A stretch of 64,000 nt of DNA, taken from NCBI RefSeq assembly GCF_016863195.1, contig NZ_BOOK01000030.1, positions 1 through 64,000 of the forward strand. Reading direction: 5' to 3'. The notes beneath the pieces were generated by a model that searched no databases, was not told where the DNA came from, and saw only the letters and a program-made list of their open reading frames with translations. This stretch comes from Paraplanobispora takensis. Lineage in GTDB: Bacteria; Actinomycetota; Actinomycetes; Streptosporangiales; Streptosporangiaceae. Shown one piece after another: positions 16,956 through 24,883 of the stretch (the stretch's first letter is position 1; each line of letters begins with the position of its first letter). The position numbers and the translations under genes were made by a program.

Positions 16956-17357
16956 TCAGTCCCCGGTGCCGGGACCGTCCTCCCCCTCCACCGGCCGCCG
17001 GGCGGATCCCCCGGCCCCGCCGTTCTCCTTCGCCCGGCGCTCGCGCCTGCCCCTGGCGAGCTCGGTGCCCAGGGCGTCAAGACGCTGGGCCCAGAAGCGA
17101 CGGAAGTTCTCCAGCCACACGTCCACCTCCTGCAGGGGACCGGGATCGACGGAGTACAGACGGCGGGTGCCCTCGGCGCGCACGGTCGTGAAGCCGTTGT
17201 CGCGCAGCACGCGCAGGTGCTGGGAGACCCCCGGCTGGGAGATCCCGAACTCCGCCTGGACCACGGCGCCGATCTCCCCGGCCGCCCGCTCCCCATCCGC
17301 GAGCAGCTCCAGGATCCGGCGGCGCACCGGGTCACCGAGAACGTCGAACGCGTGCAT
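16956..17357 (-). CDS. ArsR family transcriptional regulator
   Basis: This 133-residue winged-helix repressor begins MHAFDVLGDPVRRRILELLADGER, the classic ArsR N-terminus. It continues with the recognition helix (FGISQPGVSQHLRVLRDNGF) and wing (RAEGTRRLYSV). It has no cysteines for metal binding, so it is probably of the non-metal HTH_20 subgroup that often governs SRPBCC or transport genes; none lies next to it. The C-terminus (about 110-133) is a Gly/Glu-rich tail. Confidence 0.88.
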   Translation of the reverse strand: MHAFDVLGDPVRRRILELLADGERAAGEIGAVVQAEFGISQPGVSQHLRVLRDNGFTTVRAEGTRRLYSVDPGPLQEVDVWLENFRRFWAQRLDALGTELARGRRERRAKENGGAGGSARRPVEGEDGPGTGD

Positions 17358-17400
17358 GGACCCAATATTTCAGGGCTCGCTTATATAAAGCAACATGAAC

Positions 17401-18726
17401 TCACCTGGCGGCCGGTCCCCTGGCCCGGTTGGACCTCGCCGCGGCGGTCAGGGCCAGCTTGCCGAAGTGGCGGTTGCCGATGCTGCTCCACCACGGGTGC
17501 CGGTTGAGCGCCTCGGCCAGGCGCAGGCGCCGCTCGCGGGCCTCGGCGAGCTCGCGCCGGTGCTCCTGGGTGAGCTCGGCCCGCCCGGCCGCGACGTCGG
17601 TGGGGCGGGGGTGCCCGGCGGAGATCTCCGCGCAGCGGGCGTCGGCCTCGTAGTAGGCGCGCTGCAGGACGATGAGGTCGCCTGGGACGAGATAGCCGCG
17701 GGACTTGCGCGGCGTCACGTAGTCCTCGGCGGGTGCGGCGGGCAGCCAGTCCGAGGCGTCGATCGGGTCGCCGCTGTCGCGGGGACGCGCCAGCTCCTCC
17801 AGGAGCTCGTCGGTGCGGTAGCGGGGCAGCGGGGCGTCCTCCCGCCCGTGCCCGGCGCTCCCCCCGGCCTCCGGCGGCGTCTGCTCCGGGCGGCCCTGCA
17901 GGAACGTCTCCTTGTCGGCCGGGGTGACCCACAGGTACCACCGGCGGCGGCCGTCGGCGCGCTCCATGTACAGCGGCACCAGGTCCCCGGAGGCCGTCTT
18001 GACGATCATGTCGTCGTAGTAGAGGCCGCGGGCGGGCTCCCAGCTGCCGTGACGTCCCCCGCAGCGGCCGTAGCCCAGCTGCGGGCACGGCGCGGGGTTG
18101 TCCCAGTCGCAGGTCAGCATGCGCAGCCTCTTGACCCCGCCGCGCACGGGCAGCGCCTCGCGCCCGACGTCCTTCCAGGTGAAGACGTTCAGCCGGGCCC
18201 AGGGGGCGCGGTCGATGGGCATGGCGTTCTCGTCGTTGACCAGCCACAGCGGGGTCAGGCCACCGGATCGGGCCATGCGGGTGCGCTTGTCCACCGATCC
18301 CGTGGCGATGGCCGACAACTGGATTTCGTAGCCGAGTTTCCTTCCGCCCTCACCGGTGACGACGACGTCGGTACGGCCCCGGCCGTTTGCGGGGCGTTCC
18401 TCGACATCGGCGGTGAATCCCTCGCGGTCGGCGGTTCGCGCGGTGTATTCCCGGAGCGCCTTGTGCAGATCGCTTTGCGCGCCGGTCTCTTTCAGCTCCC
18501 CCGTGGGGACGTGCATCGCGTGGGGGCGGCCGTTCTTTTTCCTGATGGTCATGAATCCCGGGCAGGCCATGCCCTCGTGCTCGTAGGGGTCCAGGCAGTA
18601 GAGCAGGTCCGGGTGATAGTTGCGGTAAAGCTCGTCGAGGAGACCTGGGCGGTCGGGATGGCCGAGGTCGTCTTCGGTGAGATCGAGGTCGATCCCATAC
18701 CGACGATGAAAGACACTGTGCGCCAT
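17401..18726 (-). CDS. CoiA-like nuclease domain protein
   Basis: This 441-residue protein resembles the CoiA competence family. The nuclease core is visible around residues 105-160: GRTDVVVTGEGGRKLGYEIQL, with an acid in TDVVV and a YEIQ motif in place of the ExK of PD-(D/E)XK nucleases. Several cysteines and histidines follow (CDWDNPAPCPQLGYGRCGG), perhaps a zinc site. The C-terminal part is helical and charged. Start ATG 18726 gives a family-like N-terminus (MAHSVFHRRYGIDLDL), but its GGAGG is too close; GTG 18768 is the alternative. No other competence gene is nearby, so a role in DNA processing is inference. Confidence 0.65.
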   Translation of the reverse strand: MAHSVFHRRYGIDLDLTEDDLGHPDRPGLLDELYRNYHPDLLYCLDPYEHEGMACPGFMTIRKKNGRPHAMHVPTGELKETGAQSDLHKALREYTARTADREGFTADVEERPANGRGRTDVVVTGEGGRKLGYEIQLSAIATGSVDKRTRMARSGGLTPLWLVNDENAMPIDRAPWARLNVFTWKDVGREALPVRGGVKRLRMLTCDWDNPAPCPQLGYGRCGGRHGSWEPARGLYYDDMIVKTASGDLVPLYMERADGRRRWYLWVTPADKETFLQGRPEQTPPEAGGSAGHGREDAPLPRYRTDELLEELARPRDSGDPIDASDWLPAAPAEDYVTPRKSRGYLVPGDLIVLQRAYYEADARCAEISAGHPRPTDVAAGRAELTQEHRRELAEARERRLRLAEALNRHPWWSSIGNRHFGKLALTAAARSNRARGPAAR

Positions 18727-18802
18727 TCCTCCACGGTATGGTCCTTCACTGACATTTCCGAAAGACACCGCATCGGCTTTTCCGGAAATGCCGATGCGCC
18801 GG

Positions 18803-20725
18803 TCAGCCGACGTGGACCAGGGGACGGCGCCCGGCGTCGGGCTCGGCCTGGCGCAGCACCTCGCGGGTCAGCGGCGGGATGTCGCCGCCGCCGAAGACCA
18901 GATAGCGCAGCAGCGCGCCGATCGGATTGCCCTCGGCGGCCCAGTGGAAGTAGACGTTCGGCGTCTTGCCGGTCTCGTCGCGCAGGTACAGCAGCAGCGC
19001 GGCGATCGCGTTGGCCACGGTCGGGCTCTCCATGCGCAGGATGCGGAAGCCGTAGCGCTCCTCGCCCACCACCCGCACCTCGGAGGCGAACTCCGAGGCG
19101 TCAGGGACGGTCACCTCCAGGAAGATCAGCCCCTCGGCCTTGCGCAGCCGGTGCAGCTCCCAGGCCTCGCGGGCCTTGTCGACGTACTCCTTGCAGTCGC
19201 GCTCGTGCGGCTCGTTGGCGATCAGATGGATCTCGCCGGCCTCGTTGATGTAGCGCCGGGCGGTGTCGTCCAGGGTGATGCGGGTGACGCGCAGTTCGGT
19301 GGAGCGGGTGGCCCGGGAGATCAGCGAGGTCACCACGATCGCCAGGACGAAGAACAGCGCGATCACCAGACCGTCGGGCCGCTCGATGATGTTGGCCACG
19401 GTGGCGTAGGCGAAGATCAGGGTGATGACGCCGAACGGGACGGCGGTGCCGGTGCGGCCCCTCCTCCACATCGACAACGTCACCGCGATCGCCGCCGACA
19501 GGATCAGCGCCAGCACGCCGGTGGCGTACGCCCCGCCCTGGGATTCGACGTCGGCGCCGAAGAACAGCGTGATGACGAAGGAGATCGCGGTGAAGACCAG
19601 CACCATCGGCCGGGCCGCGCGCGACCAGTCCGGGGCCATGCCGTAGCGGGGCAGGTAGCGCGGGACGATGTTGAGCAGTCCCGCGAGCGCGGAGGCGCCG
19701 GCGAACCACAGGATCGCGATCGTGGAGACGTCGTAGGCGGTGCCGAACCAGTCGCCAAGGAACCGGTGCGCCAGATAGGCCAGGGCCCGGCCGTTGGCGC
19801 TGCCGCCCTCCTCGAACTCCGCGGGCGGGATCAGCACCGTGGTGGTGAAGCTGGAGGCGATCAGGAAGCCACTCATGATCACCGCCGCGGTGGTCAGCAG
19901 CTTCTTCGTCCCCCTGATCCGCTGGATCAGGTCCCCCTTGACCAGCGGCATCACCGCCACCCCGGTCTCGAAGCCGGACAGGCCCAGGGCGAGCTTGGGC
20001 ATGACGTACAGCGAGACGGCGATCATCGCCATCGGGCTGGGGTGCTCGGCCGTCAGCGCGGCGCCCCAGTCGGCGACCAGGGACGGCTCGGCGAGCACGT
20101 GCTCGACCGCGACGCCCACGACGACGAGGTTCAGCGCCAGGTAGACGGCGACCAGCACCACCGCGATGGAGATCGCCTCGCTGAAGCCGGCCAGGAAAAC
20201 CCCGCCCAGCCCGGCGATCAGCGCCAGCGTCACCGGCACCTGCCAGCCGGAGAAGAACTCGGGCACGAACGGGTTGTGCAGCACGTGGGCGGTGGCGTCG
20301 GCGGCCGACAGCGTGATCGTCACGATGAACGCGGTGGCCACGAAGCCCAGCAGGAACAGCACCAGCAGCTTGCCCCGCCAGCCGGGCAGCAGGCTCTCCA
20401 GCATCGACAGCGAGCCCAGCCCGTGCGGGCTCTCGGCGGCCACCGCCCGGTAGGTGGGCAGCGCCCCGAACAGGGTCAGCGCCACCAGCAGCAGCGTGGC
20501 GATCGGGCTGAGCGCCCCGGCGGCCAGCGCGGCGATGCCCGGCTGGTAGCCCAGGGTGGAGAAGTAGTCCACGCCGGTCAGGCACATCACCTGCCACCAG
20601 GCGTGCTGGTGGCCCGGCGTCTCCTCGTGGTGGGGGCCGGTCGTCTTGGCGTCCGAGCGCGGCAGGCCGTGCAGCAGCCACTGGCGGATCCGGGAACCGT
20701 CCTCCGGCGAGACGGACGTGGCCAT
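18803..20725 (-). CDS. APC superfamily amino acid/cation permease
   Basis: This 640-residue integral membrane transporter has about 12 hydrophobic helices within residues 45-480 and a long soluble C-terminal domain (about 485-640). The first helix region ([23 protein letters not shown]) has the unwound glycine-rich pattern of APC permeases. The cytoplasmic tail ([25 protein letters not shown]) is like that of large APC proteins of actinobacteria. Substrate is probably an amino acid, though potassium uptake as in KUP proteins cannot be excluded. It stands alone and is followed by the CoiA-like gene on the same strand. Confidence 0.8.
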   Translation of the reverse strand: MATSVSPEDGSRIRQWLLHGLPRSDAKTTGPHHEETPGHQHAWWQVMCLTGVDYFSTLGYQPGIAALAAGALSPIATLLLVALTLFGALPTYRAVAAESPHGLGSLSMLESLLPGWRGKLLVLFLLGFVATAFIVTITLSAADATAHVLHNPFVPEFFSGWQVPVTLALIAGLGGVFLAGFSEAISIAVVLVAVYLALNLVVVGVAVEHVLAEPSLVADWGAALTAEHPSPMAMIAVSLYVMPKLALGLSGFETGVAVMPLVKGDLIQRIRGTKKLLTTAAVIMSGFLIASSFTTTVLIPPAEFEEGGSANGRALAYLAHRFLGDWFGTAYDVSTIAILWFAGASALAGLLNIVPRYLPRYGMAPDWSRAARPMVLVFTAISFVITLFFGADVESQGGAYATGVLALILSAAIAVTLSMWRRGRTGTAVPFGVITLIFAYATVANIIERPDGLVIALFFVLAIVVTSLISRATRSTELRVTRITLDDTARRYINEAGEIHLIANEPHERDCKEYVDKAREAWELHRLRKAEGLIFLEVTVPDASEFASEVRVVGEERYGFRILRMESPTVANAIAALLLYLRDETGKTPNVYFHWAAEGNPIGALLRYLVFGGGDIPPLTREVLRQAEPDAGRRPLVHVG

Positions 20726-20813
20726 CTCACCACCCCCTGGTCGAGTTCGTGACAGAGACGCGGACGACCCTAACCCCCGCTGATCGCGTGGGTTACGGCG
20801 CCCCCGCGCCGCG

Positions 20814-20827
20814 TGTGCCGTGGCACA
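20814..20827. promoter_or_regulatory. 14-bp palindrome upstream of APC permease gene
   Basis: TGTGCC (20814-20819) and GGCACA (20822-20827) form a perfect inverted repeat with a 2-base centre. It lies 89 bases before the permease start, inside the 174-base gap to the NYN gene, where nothing else is visible. An operator for the permease is plausible. Confidence 0.4.
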
Positions 20828-20899
20828 TCCACGATGCCCCCGAAACGCCCTGCGGTCACGTGCCCCGCCGGTCGTCCCGCCCGGGTACGGCGGGCGCGG

Positions 20900-21346
20900 T
20901 CAGGCGGCCGGCTCCAGGGGGATGACCTGGCCGGCCGTACGGCGCAGGCGGCGGCTCAGGGCGCCGGGGCGGGAGACCACCACGACCTGGACGCCGCTGC
21001 GGCGCAGCCACTCGGCGAGGTCGGTGAAGACGCCGTCGCCGGAGCCGATGACCACGCGCTCGAAGCGGGTGTCGAGATGGTCGAGGCGGATCACCTCGCA
21101 CAGCGCCTCGTCGGCGCCGTCGCGACCGGAGCGCACCAGGATCTGGATGCCCGCCAGAGCGAGGCCGACCGGGACCAGGGCGCCGTGGTTGACCGCGGCG
21201 ACATACTGATCCATGAAACCGGCGGGAACACGGCGGCGATAGTGGTCCATCATGGTGACCACCTCCGCGGTGGCGGGGCGCGGGGCGCCGACCAGGTTCT
21301 CCACGTCCAGCAGGTGAACGGAACGGCCGTGCGAGATGTTACGCAT
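20900..21346 (-). CDS. NYN domain (PIN-like) nuclease
   Basis: This 148-residue protein has the acid constellation of NYN/PIN-like ribonucleases: LLDVENLVG (D14, E16, N17), SGRDGADEALCEV (D76, D79) and VIGSGDGVFTDL (D104). Such proteins cut RNA with metal ions. Start ATG 21346 has AAGGGGG seven bases upstream and is preferred over the in-frame start at 21379. It is transcribed away from the four-gene nuclease-helicase operon that begins 147 bases away, so the two may share a control region. A functional link is inferred from position only. Confidence 0.82.
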   Translation of the reverse strand: MRNISHGRSVHLLDVENLVGAPRPATAEVVTMMDHYRRRVPAGFMDQYVAAVNHGALVPVGLALAGIQILVRSGRDGADEALCEVIRLDHLDTRFERVVIGSGDGVFTDLAEWLRRSGVQVVVVSRPGALSRRLRRTAGQVIPLEPAA

Positions 21347-21463
21347 CGCGATGCCCCCTTGCCTCTGTGCTACCACCACATGGGACGCACTTTAATGCTG
21401 GAAATCGCTGGAACTCAAGGGAGACACGGGGAAACAGGCGGAACTCCTGTTACGATCCGGCCC

Positions 21464-21515
21464 GTGAGTGAATGCCGTGAGTGAATGCCGTGAGTGGATG
21501 CCGTGAGCGAATCGC
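21464..21515 (+). repeat. 13-bp tandem repeat (four units) over the operon start
   Basis: Units GTGAGTGAATGCC at 21464-21476 and 21477-21489 are identical. The third (21490-21502) has one change and the fourth (21503-21515) is degenerate and already coding. Each unit contains both a GTG and an ATG. Because 13 is not a multiple of three, successive units put these starts in different frames; only ATG 21494 and GTG 21503 are in frame with the long gene. Confidence 0.75.
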
Positions 21516-22291
21516 TGGATGCGCTGGAACGGCGCATAGCCGAGCTCCGCGCCGAGGTGCGCCGCGCCGTCAAGGCGCGTGACGGCGCGCTGGCCCGCTC
21601 GCTCCGGACGGACCTGCGCCGGGCCGAGCTGGCCTGGGACGAGGCGGTCGTCGCCGAGGAGCCGGCGGCGGCCAGACCGGCCCCCCGCGAGACCGGGACG
21701 TCGCTGATGCCGATCCGCGAGCAGGTGCACCAGGCGCTGGTCCTGCTCGGTGTGCCGGCCGCGGCCAAGCTGATCGTCACGGTGAACGAGGCCTTCTTCT
21801 CCGGGGCGCTGCGGGGCCCGCAGCTCACCAGCCTGCGCAGGGACGAGGAGCGCTCCTTCCGCGCCGACCCCTACGCCAGGCCGTACTACCTGTGCGCCGC
21901 GCTGACCGACCGCCTCTCCCCCGCCCGCGGGCTGCTGGCCGACAGCACCTGGCCGCCGCAGGCACGGGTGGTGGGGCCGCTGAGCCCGCGCGTCGACTAC
22001 CTCACCGCGACCATGCGCATCGCCGAGCACCTGACCCGGCTGACCGACCCGCCGCCCGGCGCGGTCCGGCTGCTGACCCGCATGGCGCAGAACATCCCCG
22101 GCGCGGTCGAGGGCTTCGCTCCGGCCGACCCGCTGACCGCGATCCGCGCGGCCCGCGCCGAGCTGGAGGTGCACCTGCCCGCCGACGCCGCCCAGCGGGC
22201 CGAGGTCGCGGCGCGGGCGGGCAGGCAACTGACGGACGCGGAGCGCCTGTTCGGCGCCTCCGCCATGACCACTCTGAGAGGGGCCTGTTGA
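21494..22291 (+). CDS. Unrecognised protein, first gene of nuclease-helicase operon
   Basis: I do not recognise this 265-residue protein. Residues 5-50 are strongly charged and heptad-like (SLDALERRIAELRAEVRRAVKARDGALARSLRTDLRRAELAW), so probably a coiled coil that could make oligomers. An Ala/Pro-rich linker follows, then a helical domain from about residue 75 with REQVHQALVLLGVPAAAKLIVTVNEAFF, a pattern like a small helical DNA- or protein-binding fold. Starts are ATG 21494 or GTG 21503, both inside a 13-bp tandem repeat and without a good ribosome binding site. It is separated by 25 bases from the nuclease gene, so it is clearly operonic. Confidence 0.7.
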   Translation: MDAVSESLDALERRIAELRAEVRRAVKARDGALARSLRTDLRRAELAWDEAVVAEEPAAARPAPRETGTSLMPIREQVHQALVLLGVPAAAKLIVTVNEAFFSGALRGPQLTSLRRDEERSFRADPYARPYYLCAALTDRLSPARGLLADSTWPPQARVVGPLSPRVDYLTATMRIAEHLTRLTDPPPGAVRLLTRMAQNIPGAVEGFAPADPLTAIRAARAELEVHLPADAAQRAEVAARAGRQLTDAERLFGASAMTTLRGAC

Positions 22292-22316
22292 TGGACGGGC
22301 ACGACAGGGACGTCCG

Positions 22317-23417
22317 GTGAAGCGGCTGGACGCGCTGCGCGGCCCGGTGCCGCCCCGCGCGCACGACGCCCGCGCCGTCGCGGCGCTGGCGGCCAACCCC
22401 GGGTGCGCCCGGCGGGCCGTGCTGGACGCCGCCGGGGTCGACAAGGACGGCACGGCCCGGCATCTGGGCTTCCCCGCCCCGTTCGGCCAGTCGCAGTTCG
22501 CCATCACCCGCGGGAACGTGTTCGAGACCCTGGTGAAGGAGAACGGCTGCGCCGAGCTGCTGCGCCTGATGCGGGAGCTGCTCGGGCTGCCGGTGGCCCA
22601 GGTGGGCTACCAGGACGTGGAGAACGTCGGCTCGCACCTGCGCGCCTCGCACACCCGGGCGCTGATCGACCGGGCCGCGCGCGAGAGCGAGGACAGCGCG
22701 GTCTTCTACGACCACCCGCTGTTCAGCCTGGAGATCGCCGGGCACACCTGCTACCTCGAACCCGACGTGGTGGCCTTCCAGCTCGGCGGGCGCTTCCACA
22801 TCGTGGAGATCAAGTCCTTCGCCGTGATCGACGGCCAGGCCGAGCCGGAGAAGGTCGCGGCCGCGGCCCGCCAGGCGGCGGTCTACGTGCTGGCGCTGCG
22901 CACGCTCATGGCCGAGCTGGGCCACGACCCCGGGCGCGTCTCCCACGACGTGGTGCTCGTCTGCCCCGAGAACTTCGCCAACCGCCCGACCGCGACGCTG
23001 CTGGACGTGCGCAGGCAGCTGGCGGTGCTCAAGCGGCAGCTGACCCGGATGACCCGGGTCGACCGCCTGGTGGAGGACCTGCCGCCGGGGCTCACCTTCT
23101 CCCTCGACCCGGACTCCGAGGGCGTGCCGACCCGCCCGGCGGCCGAGCTGGCCGAGGCCCTGGCGCGCGTGCCGGCCCGGTACGCGCCGGACTGCCTGTC
23201 GACCTGCGACATGTGCATGTTCTGCCGGGACGAGGCCCGCGTCTGCGGCTCGACCGACCTGCTCGGCCGTCAGATCCGCGACCAGCTCGGCGGGGTGTCC
23301 CGGATGACCGAGGCGCTCGCCCTGGCCGAGGGCACGGCCGAGCCCGCCGGGGACCAGGAGGAGGTCGCCCGCCTCCTGCGGCTGGCGAACCGCCTGCGAC
23401 AGGAGTGCCTCGCGTGA
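22317..23417 (+). CDS. RecB/Cas4-like PD-(D/E)XK nuclease with Fe-S cysteine cluster
   Basis: This 366-residue protein has the ordered motifs of RecB-family exonucleases: GNVFE (E70), YLEPDVV (D150), HIVEIKS (E164, K166) and the QxxxY motif RQAAVY (Q186, Y190). A lone cysteine precedes them (PGCARRAVL, C30), and a cluster follows near the C-terminus (C293, C297, C300, C303, C310). A lone N-terminal cysteine plus a C-terminal cluster is the pattern that holds a 4Fe-4S cluster in Cas4, AddB and Dna2. It would degrade DNA ends or single strands. The stop overlaps the next start by four bases. A Fe-S nuclease is well supported; its role is inference. Confidence 0.85.
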   Translation: MKRLDALRGPVPPRAHDARAVAALAANPGCARRAVLDAAGVDKDGTARHLGFPAPFGQSQFAITRGNVFETLVKENGCAELLRLMRELLGLPVAQVGYQDVENVGSHLRASHTRALIDRAARESEDSAVFYDHPLFSLEIAGHTCYLEPDVVAFQLGGRFHIVEIKSFAVIDGQAEPEKVAAAARQAAVYVLALRTLMAELGHDPGRVSHDVVLVCPENFANRPTATLLDVRRQLAVLKRQLTRMTRVDRLVEDLPPGLTFSLDPDSEGVPTRPAAELAEALARVPARYAPDCLSTCDMCMFCRDEARVCGSTDLLGRQIRDQLGGVSRMTEALALAEGTAEPAGDQEEVARLLRLANRLRQECLA

Positions 23418-24883
23418 GCGCCCTGACCGCCCTGGCCCGGTTGCGCGCGGTCCGCGAGGGCGTGGCGCAGCCGATCGCCACGGTCCGGCACTGCCACCTC
23501 TCGGACCGCCCCATGGTCTTCATCCCGCTCCGGATGGCCGGTGAGGCCGCCGCCCCGCTGGGGGCGATGGTCGGCACCGATCCGGAGCACCCCCGGCTGC
23601 TGGTGGTGCCGCAGCCGCGCAACCGGGACCTGCGTTTCGCCTTCGCCGCAGAGCTGGCCGAGGTGCTGCTGCCGTACATCGAGGGGTTCGGCAAGACCAC
23701 CGAGACGGTGGAGAAGCGGGGCGGCGAGCCGTACGAACGCTGCCTGGACGCCCCGCAGATCCTCGTGCCGAACCGGCCCGCGGCGGCCTTCACCGGGCTT
23801 CTGGGCCGCTCCACCCGCTTCCGGCGGGCCGAGGGGCCCTACCCGGTACATCCGTCGGTGCCGCTGCTGGGCCGGTGGCTGACCTACTTCGCCGACCGGT
23901 CGGCCCAGCCGGGCTCCTCGCTGCTGCTGGCGGTGACGGAGGTGCTGGGCACGCACTGGGCCACCGGGCAGAGCAGCCTGGAGGACGCCAACCTGGCGGC
24001 GCTGCTGGGGTGGATCGATCCACCCGCGGGGATGGACGGCCGGCGCGCCGCGCAGGAGGCGGAGGACCCGCTGCTGTGGCCGCCCGCCGGTCCCGCGACC
24101 GACCCGGGCTTCGACAACGAGGTGCTGGCCCCGGCGATCCGCGCCTACGAGGAGGCGCCGACGAGCCGGGCCGTGGAGCGGATCGCCCAGGCGCTGCGCT
24201 CCCAGCTGGAGCCGGCCTGGCGGCTGATGTGGCGGGCGGTGGAATTGCTGCGCGCGCTGCCGGAGGGCTCGCGGGTCGCCGGCCGGTGGGAGGTCGACCG
24301 CGGGTCGTTCACCCGCTTCGTCGAGCGCATCGCCGAGGGCGCTCCGCCGCAGGCGCGCAGGGACGGCGCGGTGAGCGCGGCGGCCCGGCTGGCCGGGCTG
24401 GAGCGGGCGCGGGCCGGCTACGACGTGCAGCGGGCCTACGACGACCCGCTGGTCATGGCCGAGTACCGGCTGACCGGCGAGGCGTTCGCCGGGGTGGTCA
24501 CCGGCGCCGAGCCCGAGCACTTCGAGGGCGAGGGCCGCTCCCGCAAGCTCCGGCCGCTGATCAGGGTGCGCACCGACGATCCGGTACGGCTGGCGCCCGG
24601 CACCGCGGTGGGCAGCCCGGACCGGCGCGGCCACGGGGCCGAGGTCCTCGGGTTCGCCGAGGGCGAGATCCTCCTGAAGATCACCAAGGGGATGGGCCGG
24701 GGCAAGGTCCCCGCCCCCGGATCGGTGCCCGAGCCGGGCGAGCGGGTCTGCTACACCTCCCTGACCGACGACTTCCAGAGCTCGGCCGCGCTGCCCGACC
24801 CGGAGAACACGCCGTGGACCCACGGGGGCCCGCCGCAGGAGTACGTCCCCGATGACGACGACGCCCAGGAGGAGTGGTCATGA
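23414..24883 (+). CDS. Unrecognised protein, third gene of nuclease-helicase operon
   Basis: This 489-residue protein matches no family I can name. It starts at a GTG overlapping the nuclease stop (GTGA) and ends overlapping the helicase start (ATGA), so it is translated with both. The first 330 residues are mixed alpha/beta, with a long helical centre (AVERIAQALRSQLEPAWRLMWRAVELL). The C-terminal third (about 360-465) looks like a beta-barrel (RPLIRVRTDDPVRLAPGTAV, then AEVLGFAEGEILLKITKGMG) ending in an acidic tail. Such barrels precede the motor domains of UPF1/Dna2-type helicases. I infer it may supply the missing N-terminal accessory part of the helicase. Confidence 0.7.
   Translation: MSALTALARLRAVREGVAQPIATVRHCHLSDRPMVFIPLRMAGEAAAPLGAMVGTDPEHPRLLVVPQPRNRDLRFAFAAELAEVLLPYIEGFGKTTETVEKRGGEPYERCLDAPQILVPNRPAAAFTGLLGRSTRFRRAEGPYPVHPSVPLLGRWLTYFADRSAQPGSSLLLAVTEVLGTHWATGQSSLEDANLAALLGWIDPPAGMDGRRAAQEAEDPLLWPPAGPATDPGFDNEVLAPAIRAYEEAPTSRAVERIAQALRSQLEPAWRLMWRAVELLRALPEGSRVAGRWEVDRGSFTRFVERIAEGAPPQARRDGAVSAAARLAGLERARAGYDVQRAYDDPLVMAEYRLTGEAFAGVVTGAEPEHFEGEGRSRKLRPLIRVRTDDPVRLAPGTAVGSPDRRGHGAEVLGFAEGEILLKITKGMGRGKVPAPGSVPEPGERVCYTSLTDDFQSSAALPDPENTPWTHGGPPQEYVPDDDDAQEEWS

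Noticed and set aside
18788-20752. 654-residue plus-strand frame opposite the APC permease
   Set aside because: It is highly charged, His/Gln/Gly-rich and repetitive, as expected from the antisense of a hydrophobic membrane protein.
21464-21515. CRISPR-like short repeats
   Set aside because: The 13-bp units abut without spacers, so this is a simple tandem repeat. No CRISPR array or cas operon is present; the Cas4-like protein at 22317 has no Cas1 or Cas2 partner.
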